Shown here piece by piece: positions 25,044-32,508 of a stretch of DNA of 39,475 nt; position 1 is the stretch's first letter, and every line of letters begins with the position of its first letter. Under the pieces are notes generated by a model, which did not search any database, was not told the DNA's origin, and saw only the letters and a list, made by a program, of their open reading frames with translations. The DNA lies in the NCBI RefSeq assembly GCF_029210375.1, contig NZ_JARGER010000016.1, positions 1 to 39,475 of the forward strand, given 5' to 3'. Origin of the DNA: Nocardioides sp. YIM 152315 (GTDB lineage: Bacteria; Actinomycetota; Actinomycetes; Propionibacteriales; Nocardioidaceae). Both the position numbers and the translations under genes were made by a program.

Positions 25044-25062
25044 GCGTGGTTCCTTCCCACGC
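25044..25062 (-). promoter_or_regulatory. hairpin sequestering the NlpC/P60 ribosome binding site
   Basis: Read on the minus strand, GCGTGG-GAAGGAA-CCACGC forms a perfect 6-bp stem whose 7-base loop is the Shine-Dalgarno sequence. The 5' arm (25062-25057) is part of, or adjoins, the last conserved strand of the ydaO-type riboswitch (CTCGCAGGCGT). Pairing in the aptamer and in this hairpin should therefore exclude each other, which would let ligand state set translation. The mechanism is inferred. Confidence 0.6.
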
Positions 25063-25246
25063 CTGCGAGGTGAGCTGTCGGGTTCGGACAGGAAGGTGTC
25101 CGGCCGCCGTCAGGCGGCTTCACCCCGAGCGACCGGATGGCCGCGAAGAACTTGGGTCCCCCACTCCTGCCCGTGCTGGTTCACTCGTCGGTCGGGCGCG
25201 TGCCGCGACCAGGCGGACCGGTGCCACGGGCGGGCAGGACTCGGCG
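25060..25246 (-). ncRNA. ydaO/yuaA-type c-di-AMP riboswitch
   Basis: The minus-strand leader of the NlpC/P60 gene shows the conserved blocks of the actinobacterial ydaO class in order: GCCGAGTCCTGCCC (from 25245), ACGGGCAGGAGTGGGGGACC, CTCGGGGTGAAGCCG, CACCTTCCTGTCCGAACCC, and GACAGCTCACCTCGCAGGCG (ending at 25060). GCCCTGC-type complementary arms and the C-GACAGCT-ACCTCG-AGGCG 3' block are diagnostic. Family knowledge: c-di-AMP binding turns these switches off ahead of wall and osmotic genes. Confidence 0.9.
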
Positions 25247-25283
25247 TGCCCGGGACCGGGTGTGCTTGGTGCAATCGTCAACG

Positions 25284-25314
25284 ACGCTACCCACCGGGCG
25301 CCGCAGATCCACAA
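25284..25314 (-). promoter_or_regulatory. possible promoter for the riboswitch transcript
   Basis: On the minus strand TTGTGG (25314-25309) and TAGCGT (25289-25284) are 19 bp apart, placing a start site near 25277, about 30 bases before the first conserved riboswitch block. The spacer is long for a primary sigma factor. The rest of the gap up to 25407 shows no gene or clear structure. Confidence 0.35.
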
Positions 25315-25407
25315 CCCGGCGACCGCCGATTCCGTGGCGCTCGCCACATCGCCCGCGTGGATCCGCACCGGACCTGGACGCAGATCACAGAGTCCGAAGG
25401 CTGTCAT

Positions 25408-26046
25408 TCACGACCGGACGCGCCCCTCGTCGAGCCGCACCACCCGGTGCGCGACCTCCCAGATGCGCTGGTCGTGGGACGCGACGAGGACGGCCGACCC
25501 CGCGCGAGCGGCGTCCGCCAGCACGCCGGTGACCTGGGTGACGTGGTCGTCGTCCTGGTGACCGGTCGGCTCGTCGAGGACGACGAGTCGGGGCGCGAGC
25601 ACGAGCGCCCGGGCGACCGCGACCCGCTGCTGCTCGCCGAGCGAGGTCTCGGTCACCCCACGACGCGCGAACGCGGCGACGTCCAGCGCCTCGGCCAGGC
25701 GCGCGAACGTCGCCGCCGGGTCGTCCCTCCCGCGCAGCGCCGGCAGGGCGACGTTGTCGTGCACCGAGAGGCCGGCGAGCAGGCCGTGCTGCTGAGGGAC
25801 CACCGCGATCCGCGCCCAGTCCGCGATGTCGGAGGTCGGGGCGCCGTCGAGGGTCGCCGTCCCGCGCTCGGGTCGTTCGATGCCGGCCGCGAGGTGGCAG
25901 ACCGTCGACTTGCCGGACCCCGACGGCCCGGCGAGGGCGAGCAGCTCGCCCGGCGCGACCGTCAGCGAGACGTCGTGGAGCACCTCGACGCGACCGGTCC
26001 CCGCGCCGTACCCGTGCCGGACGGCGCTCAGCTCCAGGGCCGTCAT
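25408..26046 (-). CDS. ABC transporter ATPase, LolD/MacB type
   Basis: The 212-residue ATPase has Walker A AGPSGSGKST, Q-loop VVPQQHGLL, Walker B LVVLDEPTG and H-loop ASHD. The signature reads TSLGEQQRVAVARA rather than LSGGEQQ, a relaxed form. It would power the neighbouring FtsX-like permease together with the second ATPase. ATG 26046 overlaps the previous stop as ATGA, making it the last gene of permease-ATPase-ATPase. The exported or sensed substrate is unknown. Confidence 0.9.
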   Translation of the reverse strand: MTALELSAVRHGYGAGTGRVEVLHDVSLTVAPGELLALAGPSGSGKSTVCHLAAGIERPERGTATLDGAPTSDIADWARIAVVPQQHGLLAGLSVHDNVALPALRGRDDPAATFARLAEALDVAAFARRGVTETSLGEQQRVAVARALVLAPRLVVLDEPTGHQDDDHVTQVTGVLADAARAGSAVLVASHDQRIWEVAHRVVRLDEGRVRS

Positions 26047-26876
26047 GCCTCGCTCCTCGGAGGCCGCAGGCGTACGCCGTCGCCGTCCTCCTCGACCACC
26101 ACGCGTCGCGAGGGGAAGAGGTCGAGCAGCGCGGGCGGCAGCTGGAGCCGGCCGGTCGCGTCGATCACGGCGGTGGTGTCGCGGCGGGTCGTCTCGCTCG
26201 ACAGCACGCCGTGCCGGAGCCGGAGCAGGCGGTCGCCGCGGTGCATGATCCGCTCGTCGTGGCTGCTGATCACGACCGCGGCCCCGGCTCCGGCGACGGC
26301 CAGCAGCGCGTCGACGACGAGGTCGGCGTTGGCGTGGTCGAGCTCGGCCGTGGGCTCGTCGGCGACGACCAGGCTCGGCGAGCCCGCGAGGGCGACCGCG
26401 ACCGCGAGCCGCTGCTGCTCACCGCCCGAGAGCGCGGCCGGCAGGTGGTCGGCCCGGTGGTCGAGGCCGACGGAGGCGAGGGCGTCGAAGGCGCCGTCGC
26501 GGGCGCCCCGCCAGGCGCCGACCTGGCGGACCTGGTCCACCGCGCGCAGGTGGGGGAACACCCCGAGCGACGAGCGCTGCGGCACGAACCCGATCCGCTC
26601 CCGCCGCAGGGTGCGCAGCTGCCGCGTCGACGCGACGCCGACGTCGCTGCCGAGCACGGTGAGCCGACCCGCGCTCGGGCGGTCGCGCGCTCCGAGCAGG
26701 GTCAGCAGGCTGCTCTTGCCGGAGCCGGAGGGGCCGGCGACGACCGTGAGCGCGCCCGGGTGGACCTCCAGGCCGATGCCGCGCAGCGCATGGGTCTCCC
26801 CCGTCGCCGAGCGGAAGACCTTCACCAGGTCCGCACAGCTCGCCGCCGGGTCGACCACGGCCTCAGACGCCGGCAC
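26043..26876 (-). CDS. ABC transporter ATPase with AbrB-like C-terminal extension
   Basis: The 277-residue protein has a complete ATPase (Walker A AGPSGSGKSS, Q-loop FVPQRSSLG, signature [17 protein letters not shown], Walker B LVVADEPTAELD, H-loop SSHDE) over about residues 1-222. The extra C-terminal segment TAVIDATGRLQLPPALLDLFPSRRVVVEEDGDGVRLRPP closely follows the AbrB/SpoVT swapped-hairpin pattern (V-D-x-x-GR-x-x-LP ... V-x-VE-DGD-x-x-RLRP). This tail is unusual for a transporter ATPase and could mediate dimerisation or bind DNA. GTG 26876 overlaps the permease stop by 14 bp. It shares the permease with the smaller ATPase downstream. Confidence 0.88.
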   Translation of the reverse strand: MPASEAVVDPAASCADLVKVFRSATGETHALRGIGLEVHPGALTVVAGPSGSGKSSLLTLLGARDRPSAGRLTVLGSDVGVASTRQLRTLRRERIGFVPQRSSLGVFPHLRAVDQVRQVGAWRGARDGAFDALASVGLDHRADHLPAALSGGEQQRLAVAVALAGSPSLVVADEPTAELDHANADLVVDALLAVAGAGAAVVISSHDERIMHRGDRLLRLRHGVLSSETTRRDTTAVIDATGRLQLPPALLDLFPSRRVVVEEDGDGVRLRPPRSEA

Positions 26877-29628
26877 GGAGCACCTCCGCGGGGTGCCGAC
26901 GCCGCGCCCGCCAGGCGCCGAGCAGCCAGGCGACCAGCACGGTGACGACGAGCACCACGGCGAGCACGACGACGTCGACGAGTCCGGGCCGGGGCCGGGT
27001 GAGGGGCGGCACGGTGGCGGTGGCGTCGACGATGGTCGGGACGAGCACGAGCACGCCCGAGGCGAGGACCGCGGCGAGCACCGCGGTCGCCACGGCGTAC
27101 CCGACCTCCCACGCGCGGGAGCGGGCGAGCTCCGCGGCCCGCCAGCCCATCCGACCGAGCAGCACGTCGGAGACGGAGTCGCGGTCGGCCAGGCGCAGGG
27201 CGAGCACGAGCGCACCGGCCACGGCGAGCACGAGCACGACGACGCCGAGGGCGAGCACGTAGCCTGCCGCCCAGGTCGAGGCGACCAGGCCGCCGCCGAC
27301 CTGCGCCTGGGCCCGGGTCGACACCTCACCGTCGGTCGAGATGCCGGCGCCGGCGAGGCCGCGGCGCAGCACGTGGGCCGAGTCGCGCGACCAGACCTCG
27401 GAGGTGAAACCCCCGGCGTCGTCGCTGGTCGAGCCGCGGCGCCCCGGGTGGACCGTCGGCAGCACCAGGCGGAAGAGCCGCAGGGCGTCGGCGACGACCG
27501 TGACGCCGCCGGTCTCGGTCTCCGACCCGGGGAAGGCCGCGACGACCCCCACGACCTGGAACGGGATCTGGAACTCCGAGCTGAAGTCGAGCGTGCCCCG
27601 GTCGCCCGCCTCGAGGTCGGTCTCCCCGGCCAGGAGCACGGGGAGCCCCTCCGCCTCGCGGTCGAGCTGCGGCAGCAGCTCGCGGCCGGCGTCGAGCTCG
27701 CCCGAGGCGCCCCAGTCGGCCACGGCGGCGAAGGAGTCCGGGTCGACGGCCATCAGCGGCTCGGCGCCGAACTCCGGGGGCAGGGCCGCCGCGCCCCGCC
27801 ACACGATCGACGTGTCGTCGGCGGGCGGCGTGACGAGACGCGCCGTACGCGCCCCCTTGCTCCCGCCACCGCGGAAGTCCTCGGCGACCTCGATCGTCGT
27901 GGCGGCGCCGGCGAGCGCGGCGGTCTTGTCGGTGACGCCCTCGTCGATGCCGCGGTGCACCGTGAGCGCGTAGGCGAAGAGTCCCAGGCCGACGGCGACG
28001 ACCGCGGTGAGGGCGGTGACCTCGCGCACCACGGGTCCGGTCCGGCGGGTCGCCAGCCAGCGCGCCCCGCCCGGCCGGGCGCGGGCCGGGCGTCGCGAGC
28101 GCAGCCAGGCGACCGCACGGGCGACGAGCACGGCGACCGACCCCGCGACCAGCACGGGGAGCGCCATGGTCAGCGGTGCCTCCGCACGGTCGGTGACGTC
28201 GATGGTGAAGACCGCGACCGCCACGGCCGCCGTCGCCGCCAGCAGTGCGGCCGTCCACGGCACGGCGCGGCGGCCCCGGCCCAGCAGCGAGAGGCGGGCG
28301 AGGCTGTCGGTGCCGACGGCGGAGAGCGCCGCGGTCCCCACCACCAGGGCCAGACCGACGCCGGCCGCGACCGCCGCCCGCACCACGTCGTCGCGGGCGA
28401 CGACGAGGCCCGCCTCGGTGGGCGGGCCGGCCGTCAGCACGCCGAGGCACGCCAGGCCGAGCCCGAGGGGTACCGCGAGCAGCGCGACCGGCAGCGCCTC
28501 GAGGCCGGCCAGGGCGGCGAGCCGCGAGGGGCGCAGGCCGAGGCCGGAGACCAGCAGCTGCTCGCGGCGGCGGCTGCGACCCAGCAGCACCCACGCCGCG
28601 ACGAGCAGCGCGGCGGCCAGCACCTGGCCGGCGACGGCGTAGGGCCGCACCTGGTCCCGCGCGGTGCGGGCCGTCCCGTCGGTCTCGAACGCGATGTCGG
28701 GCAGCCCGGTGAGCACGTCGAGCTCCGCCCCGCCGGGCGGCTTGGTGGCGCCCAACGCTCCGTAGAGGGGCTCGCGGGAGTCGAAGGCGTCGTCGGCGAG
28801 GCGCTGGACCTGCGTGACCGCGGCGGCCGCGTCGTCGGGGTCGATGCCGGGCTCGATCGCCAGGTCGGCCAGGTAGAGCGGGGCCTCCCCGGCCTCGACC
28901 ACCAGCCGGTCGAACGCGCGCCGGCCGGCGATCGCGAGCGGGGTCTGCTGGGTCGGGTCGTCGGGGTCGAAGGGCACGAACCACCGGTCGGAGTCGGGGT
29001 CGTCGGCGAGCGCGGCGGGGAGCGCCGAGCCGGGCGCGGTCTCGTAGGTGCCCGCGAGGGTCGTGCGGGCCAGCGTCGGAGGCGTCTGCGTGAGGAAGGT
29101 CTGCACCAGTCCGAGCCGGAGTCGGTCTCCGGGCTCGAGCCCGAGGTCGCCGGCGACGTCCGCGGCGAGCCAGACCCCGTCGGCGTCCTCGTCGCCGCCG
29201 AGGGCGGCGACGGCGCCGTCGCGGTACCAGATCTCCGAGGGGCGGGTGCGGCCGTCGGCCTGCACGACCGCCCGGCGGGTCCGGTTCTGCGCGACGCCCG
29301 ACGCCGTGACGACGGGCGCGCCGTACCCGCGCAACGCGTCGAGTCGGTCCATCAGCAGCGCGTCTCCGTCGGCGAGGAGGACGCCGTCCCAGGTCGCCCG
29401 CAGGTCGGCCGACTCCGGGCCGTACGGCGCGCCCGCCACCGCCCGCAGCCCCTCGGCGAGCGCCGTCGCCCGGGCGGTCGCCGCGAACATCGGGGGTGCG
29501 ACGACCGACGCCACGAAGAGCGTCGCGGCCACGAGCACGAGCAGCAGCCAGCCCGGCGTACGCGGCAGCCGCAGCGGCGCCGCCCGCCACAGCGCCCCGC
29601 GCCTCACACGGGCGGGGGCGCGGGTCAC
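26863..29628 (-). CDS. FtsX-like (MacB-type) ABC permease
   Basis: The 921-residue permease has an N-terminal helix (GWLLLVLVAATLFVASVVAP), a large extracellular domain (about 50-330), a cluster of helices between 330 and 530 (VLAAALLVAAWVLL, ALPVALLAVPLGLGLACLG, VRAAVAAGVGLALVVGTAAL, TAALLAATAAVAVAVFTI, ALPVLVAGSVAVLVARA), a second extracellular domain, and a C-terminal FtsX domain (LALGVVVLVLAVAGALVLALRLADRDSVSDVLLGRMGWR...VVVLAVVLVVTVLVAWLLGAW). This duplicated layout is typical of type VII ABC systems, which move or extract envelope molecules or confer peptide resistance. GTG 29628 follows TAGGCT (complement of 29635-29640) by six bases; a LacI-type palindrome lies just upstream. The upstream two-component pair may regulate it. 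Confidence 0.9.
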   Translation of the reverse strand: MTRAPARVRRGALWRAAPLRLPRTPGWLLLVLVAATLFVASVVAPPMFAATARATALAEGLRAVAGAPYGPESADLRATWDGVLLADGDALLMDRLDALRGYGAPVVTASGVAQNRTRRAVVQADGRTRPSEIWYRDGAVAALGGDEDADGVWLAADVAGDLGLEPGDRLRLGLVQTFLTQTPPTLARTTLAGTYETAPGSALPAALADDPDSDRWFVPFDPDDPTQQTPLAIAGRRAFDRLVVEAGEAPLYLADLAIEPGIDPDDAAAAVTQVQRLADDAFDSREPLYGALGATKPPGGAELDVLTGLPDIAFETDGTARTARDQVRPYAVAGQVLAAALLVAAWVLLGRSRRREQLLVSGLGLRPSRLAALAGLEALPVALLAVPLGLGLACLGVLTAGPPTEAGLVVARDDVVRAAVAAGVGLALVVGTAALSAVGTDSLARLSLLGRGRRAVPWTAALLAATAAVAVAVFTIDVTDRAEAPLTMALPVLVAGSVAVLVARAVAWLRSRRPARARPGGARWLATRRTGPVVREVTALTAVVAVGLGLFAYALTVHRGIDEGVTDKTAALAGAATTIEVAEDFRGGGSKGARTARLVTPPADDTSIVWRGAAALPPEFGAEPLMAVDPDSFAAVADWGASGELDAGRELLPQLDREAEGLPVLLAGETDLEAGDRGTLDFSSEFQIPFQVVGVVAAFPGSETETGGVTVVADALRLFRLVLPTVHPGRRGSTSDDAGGFTSEVWSRDSAHVLRRGLAGAGISTDGEVSTRAQAQVGGGLVASTWAAGYVLALGVVVLVLAVAGALVLALRLADRDSVSDVLLGRMGWRAAELARSRAWEVGYAVATAVLAAVLASGVLVLVPTIVDATATVPPLTRPRPGLVDVVVLAVVLVVTVLVAWLLGAWRARRRHPAEVLRAGV

Positions 29629-29646
29629 GGCGTCAGCCTACGGATG

Positions 29647-29660
29647 TGGGAGCGCTTCCA
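29647..29660. promoter_or_regulatory. CebR/CelR-like palindrome over the ABC promoter
   Basis: TGGGAGCGCTTCCA differs at one base from TGGGAGCGCTCCCA, the operator of LacI-type cellulose-utilisation regulators (CelR in Thermobifida, CebR in Streptomyces). It lies 6 bp upstream of the TAGGCT -10 of the ABC permease, a position suited to repression. No LacI-family gene is in the window. Confidence 0.4.
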
Positions 29661-29702
29661 CCACACACTTCCGCAATGTCGCCGGGCGCCATCTCCGCGA
29701 CG

Positions 29703-30932
29703 TCATCGCCGCGGCAGCAGCACGTCGATGCCGTCGGCGGGGTGGTCGCCGGTGACCCGACCGCCGAGGGCCTCGACGACGACCCGGACCTGGCTCATCC
29801 GGTCGACGGTCTCCCCGCCGAGGTCGGCCTCGGGGGTCCGGTCCGCGCACAGCACATGGATGCGCAGGTACCCGGCGGCCTCGCCGTGGAACACGATCCG
29901 GACCGCACCCTTGCCACGACGGACCACGTCGGCGAGCAGCAGGTCGGTGGCGTGCTCGATCGGCCCCGGCGTGTAGGTCAGCGCGAGGTCGCCCTCGACG
30001 GCGGCGGTGAGCGCCCGGTTGCGCGCCGCGAGGCGGTCGGCCCAGCGCTGCGCGAGCTGGGTCGACAGGTCGGACAGCGGGACCTCCGCCCCCACCACGA
30101 GGCTGCCGCGGCGGGTGATCTCGACGAGCTCGGTGGCGACCTCGGCGACCTCCTCGACCCGGGCGAGGCACCGAGCGACCGTCTCCTGGGCGTCCGCGGG
30201 CAGGTCGTCGCGCAGCGAGAGGTCCTCGAGCTCGAGCCGGATGCCGGTCAACGGGGTGCGCAGCACGTGCGAGGCGTGCTCGGCGAACGCGCGCTCGCGG
30301 TGGACGCGGTCCTCGAGGGCGAGCGCACTCGAGCGCAGCGCGTTGGCGATCGCGCGCGCCTCGGGGATGCGGGTGCTCGGGAGGTCGAGGTCGAAGCGGC
30401 CCCGACCGAGCGCGGCGGCGGCGACCGCCAGCTTCTGGAACGGCGCCGACAGGGCCGCGGCGACGACGAGGCCGGCCAGGCCGGCGACGACGGCGATCAG
30501 CAGGAAGAGCGCCGCGACCGCCCCGAGGTTGCGTCCGACGACGTCGCGGACCACCGACGGCGACTGGCTGACGGTGACCCGGGCGTCGTCGTCCCCGTCG
30601 ACCGCGGCCGTCGCCGAGATGTCGCCGCTCGCGTCGTCGTCCGTCTCGCCTCCGTAGTCCTCGCCGGTGACGACCACCTCGGTGCCGTCACCCGACGCGA
30701 GGACCAGCCGGTCGTCCGAGCCGACCATGGTCTCGAGGAAGTCCTCGTCGACGCTGCCGCCGGTCTGCTGCCGGTCGGCGACGAGCGCGGCGACGAGCTC
30801 GGCCTGCTGGCCCAGCTGGTCGGCCACCTGCTCACGGACGAGGTCGCGCTGGACGTAGGTCCGGACCAGCCCGGCACCGAGCAGCAGGACGACCGTGAGG
30901 ACGATGAAGGCAGCGGTCAGGCGCTCACGCAT
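29703..30932 (-). CDS. membrane sensor histidine kinase with a degenerate ATPase domain
   Basis: The 409-residue protein has helix one (7-23), an extracellular domain (25-135) with an acidic GGETDDDASGD region, helix two (137-161), a HAMP-like linker, and a HisKA domain with H222 in ASHVLRTPLTGIRLELEDL. The C-terminal part should be HATPase, but no N-box of the DNLLxNA type is present (DLLLADVVRRGKGAVRIVF instead), no DxGxG, and no GLGL; VRVVVEALGGRVTGD retains only the end. ATP binding may be lost or very divergent. ATG 30932 overlaps the response-regulator stop by 8 bp. It pairs with that regulator, and the ABC permease follows 75 bp downstream. Confidence 0.88.
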   Translation of the reverse strand: MRERLTAAFIVLTVVLLLGAGLVRTYVQRDLVREQVADQLGQQAELVAALVADRQQTGGSVDEDFLETMVGSDDRLVLASGDGTEVVVTGEDYGGETDDDASGDISATAAVDGDDDARVTVSQSPSVVRDVVGRNLGAVAALFLLIAVVAGLAGLVVAAALSAPFQKLAVAAAALGRGRFDLDLPSTRIPEARAIANALRSSALALEDRVHRERAFAEHASHVLRTPLTGIRLELEDLSLRDDLPADAQETVARCLARVEEVAEVATELVEITRRGSLVVGAEVPLSDLSTQLAQRWADRLAARNRALTAAVEGDLALTYTPGPIEHATDLLLADVVRRGKGAVRIVFHGEAAGYLRIHVLCADRTPEADLGGETVDRMSQVRVVVEALGGRVTGDHPADGIDVLLPRR

Positions 30933-31617
30933 CGGGGGTGCCGCCCTCGAGGCGGAACCCCACGCCCCGGACAGCGACGACCCGATCCGTCACACCCACG
31001 CTCTCGAGCTTCTGGCGCAACCGGCCGATCGTGACGTCCAGCGTCTTGGTCGAGCCGTACCAGTTCTCGTCCCAGACGTCGGCCATCAGCCGACCGCGCG
31101 AGACCACCTTGTCCCGGTTGGCCGCAAGGATGCTCAGCACCTCGAACTCCTTGCCGGTCAGCGGGACCTCCTCGGCACCGGCGAAGACCCGGTGCGCCTC
31201 GACGTCGATGCGCAGCCCGTCGTCGGCCTCGTCGTCCCCACCGCCGATCGCGGCGGAGGTACGGCGCAGCAGGGCACGCACCCGCGCCTGCAGCTCGGCC
31301 AGTCCGAACGGCTTGGCCAGGTAGTCGTCGGCGCCGTAGTCGAGACCGACCACCCGGTCGAGCTCGCCGGCCCTGGCGGTGACGATGATGATCGCGCCCT
31401 GGTAGCCGGCCTCCCGGGCTCGACGGCAGACCTCCAGCCCGTCCATGTCCGGGAGCCCCAGGTCGAGGATCACCAGCTCCGGCGACGTCTCGAGCGAGTC
31501 GAGCGCCTTCTGGCCGCTCTCGACCCACTCGACGTCGTAGCCCTCGCGCTCCAGCGTGCGGACGAGGGGAAACGCGATGTCCTCCTCGTCCTCCACGACC
31601 AGGACCCGGTGCGCCAT
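30925..31617 (-). CDS. OmpR/PhoB-family response regulator
   Basis: The 230-residue protein has a receiver (1-120; acidic E9/D10, phospho-acceptor D52 in LVILDLGLPDMDG, T/K switch residues in IIIVTARAGE and YLAKPFG) and a winged-helix DNA-binding domain (about 135-227: LTGKEFEVLSILAANRDKVVSRGRLMADVW, STKTLDVTIGRLRQKLE, VRGVGFRL). It would activate or repress genes on phosphorylation. ATG 31617 follows TATGCT (complement of 31625-31630) by seven bases, indicating a leaderless transcript; an in-frame ATG at 31629 overlaps that hexamer and is less likely. It is translationally coupled to the kinase gene and probably regulates the adjacent ABC genes. Confidence 0.95.
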   Translation of the reverse strand: MAHRVLVVEDEEDIAFPLVRTLEREGYDVEWVESGQKALDSLETSPELVILDLGLPDMDGLEVCRRAREAGYQGAIIIVTARAGELDRVVGLDYGADDYLAKPFGLAELQARVRALLRRTSAAIGGGDDEADDGLRIDVEAHRVFAGAEEVPLTGKEFEVLSILAANRDKVVSRGRLMADVWDENWYGSTKTLDVTIGRLRQKLESVGVTDRVVAVRGVGFRLEGGTPDA

Positions 31618-31661
31618 GGGAGCGAGCATAGGGGCACGAGTGAGCTCGCCGGCCGCACTCC

Positions 31662-32273
31662 TCACGGTTCCCGCCTCTCGGACCGGACGACCTCCCGGGC
31701 GCGGGCGGGAGTCGTGACCGGCTCGGCGGGGCCCTCGGCCGGCCGCAGCGACGGCGTACGGCGGCGGTGTCGCTGCGCGCCGAGCGCCACCAGCACCAGT
31801 GCGGAGCCCACCGTGAGCGCCCAGCCCACCGGGTTGAGGTGGAGGAGGTAGGCCCAGCCGACCCAGGGGACCGCGAACTCGACCCGCCGCAGCGTCGGCT
31901 CCTCGGGGCGCAGCGTCCACGGGTCTGCCGTGGGCACCGCGTCACCTCGCGTGACGATGCCCTCGGGCCCGGTCGCCACGATCCTGTGGGTCACCATGGC
32001 GTCCCCATCGGCAGCGCCGGGTCGCTGGTAAGTGATGACGTCGCCGACCCGGAGGTCGCTGACGGGGACGATCCGCTCGAACGCGATCGAGCCGCGCGAG
32101 AGGCCGCCGTCGCGCGGGCCGTCCATCGAGGACCCGGTGATGACGACGCGCTCGAGACCCAGGCCGATCGGGAGCAGCACGAGGACGGTGACCGGCGCGA
32201 TCAGCACGACGAGCAGCACCCACCGCCCCCAGGGCGTCGGCGCCGGGGGGCGGGGAGCGGTGGTGATCTCCAT
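31662..32273 (-). CDS. SipW-like signal peptidase I (Ser-His type)
   Basis: The 203-residue S26 peptidase has membrane helix one (17-38), the nucleophile motif VVITGSSMDG (S49), and VTHRIVA with H96 where bacterial type I peptidases have Lys; this Ser-His form is that of the ER/archaeal and SipW type. VTRGDAVPTADP is the conserved box with D111. A second helix (about 132-167) and a basic tail follow. SipW enzymes release TasA-like or camelysin-like surface proteins; no such substrate is encoded in this window. ATG 32273 has a GGAGAG site. The leader upstream contains three stem-loops with the same G-rich loop. Confidence 0.92.
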   Translation of the reverse strand: MEITTAPRPPAPTPWGRWVLLVVLIAPVTVLVLLPIGLGLERVVITGSSMDGPRDGGLSRGSIAFERIVPVSDLRVGDVITYQRPGAADGDAMVTHRIVATGPEGIVTRGDAVPTADPWTLRPEEPTLRRVEFAVPWVGWAYLLHLNPVGWALTVGSALVLVALGAQRHRRRTPSLRPAEGPAEPVTTPARAREVVRSERREP

Positions 32274-32320
32274 CGTCGTGCTCTCCGAGAAGTTGCGGGG
32301 TGGTGGGAAACGACCCGTCC

Positions 32321-32508
32321 GTCCGGCGCGTCCCCCGAGCGCCGGACCGACAGGCCGGTCCCTTCGGGACGCCGTGCGTCGCTTCCCCCCAGATGCGTCG
32401 CACGGATCGCCCGTGTCGGTCTGACGGTGACCGTCCGCGCTCCCCCCAGAGGCGCGGGCGGCCCACCTTCATTCCGGGGACCGGTCGGCCCAACGGCGCG
32501 ACGGTCCC
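32321..32508 (-). ncRNA. candidate structured leader RNA: stem-loops with a shared G-rich loop
   Basis: On the minus strand, ahead of the signal peptidase, four stem-loops follow one another. First is a 10-bp stem with one bulge (32508-32477, arms GGGACCGTCG/CGACCGGTCCC). Then come three whose loops share a core: CCGCGC-CTCTGGGGGGA-GCGCGG (32457-32435), an 11-position stem with one mismatch and loop ATCTGGGGGGAA (32405-32372), and a perfect 9-bp stem GTCCGGCGC/GCGCCGGAC with loop TCGGGGGAC (32347-32321). The stems differ completely in sequence but stay paired while the loop TC(T)GGGGG(G)A is kept, as in a selected RNA motif. I do not recognise a known riboswitch class. Confidence 0.55.

Noticed and set aside
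24562..29976. 1804-residue rightward frame
   Set aside because: It is antisense to the NlpC, ABC and permease genes and has no domain character; it reflects third-position GC bias.
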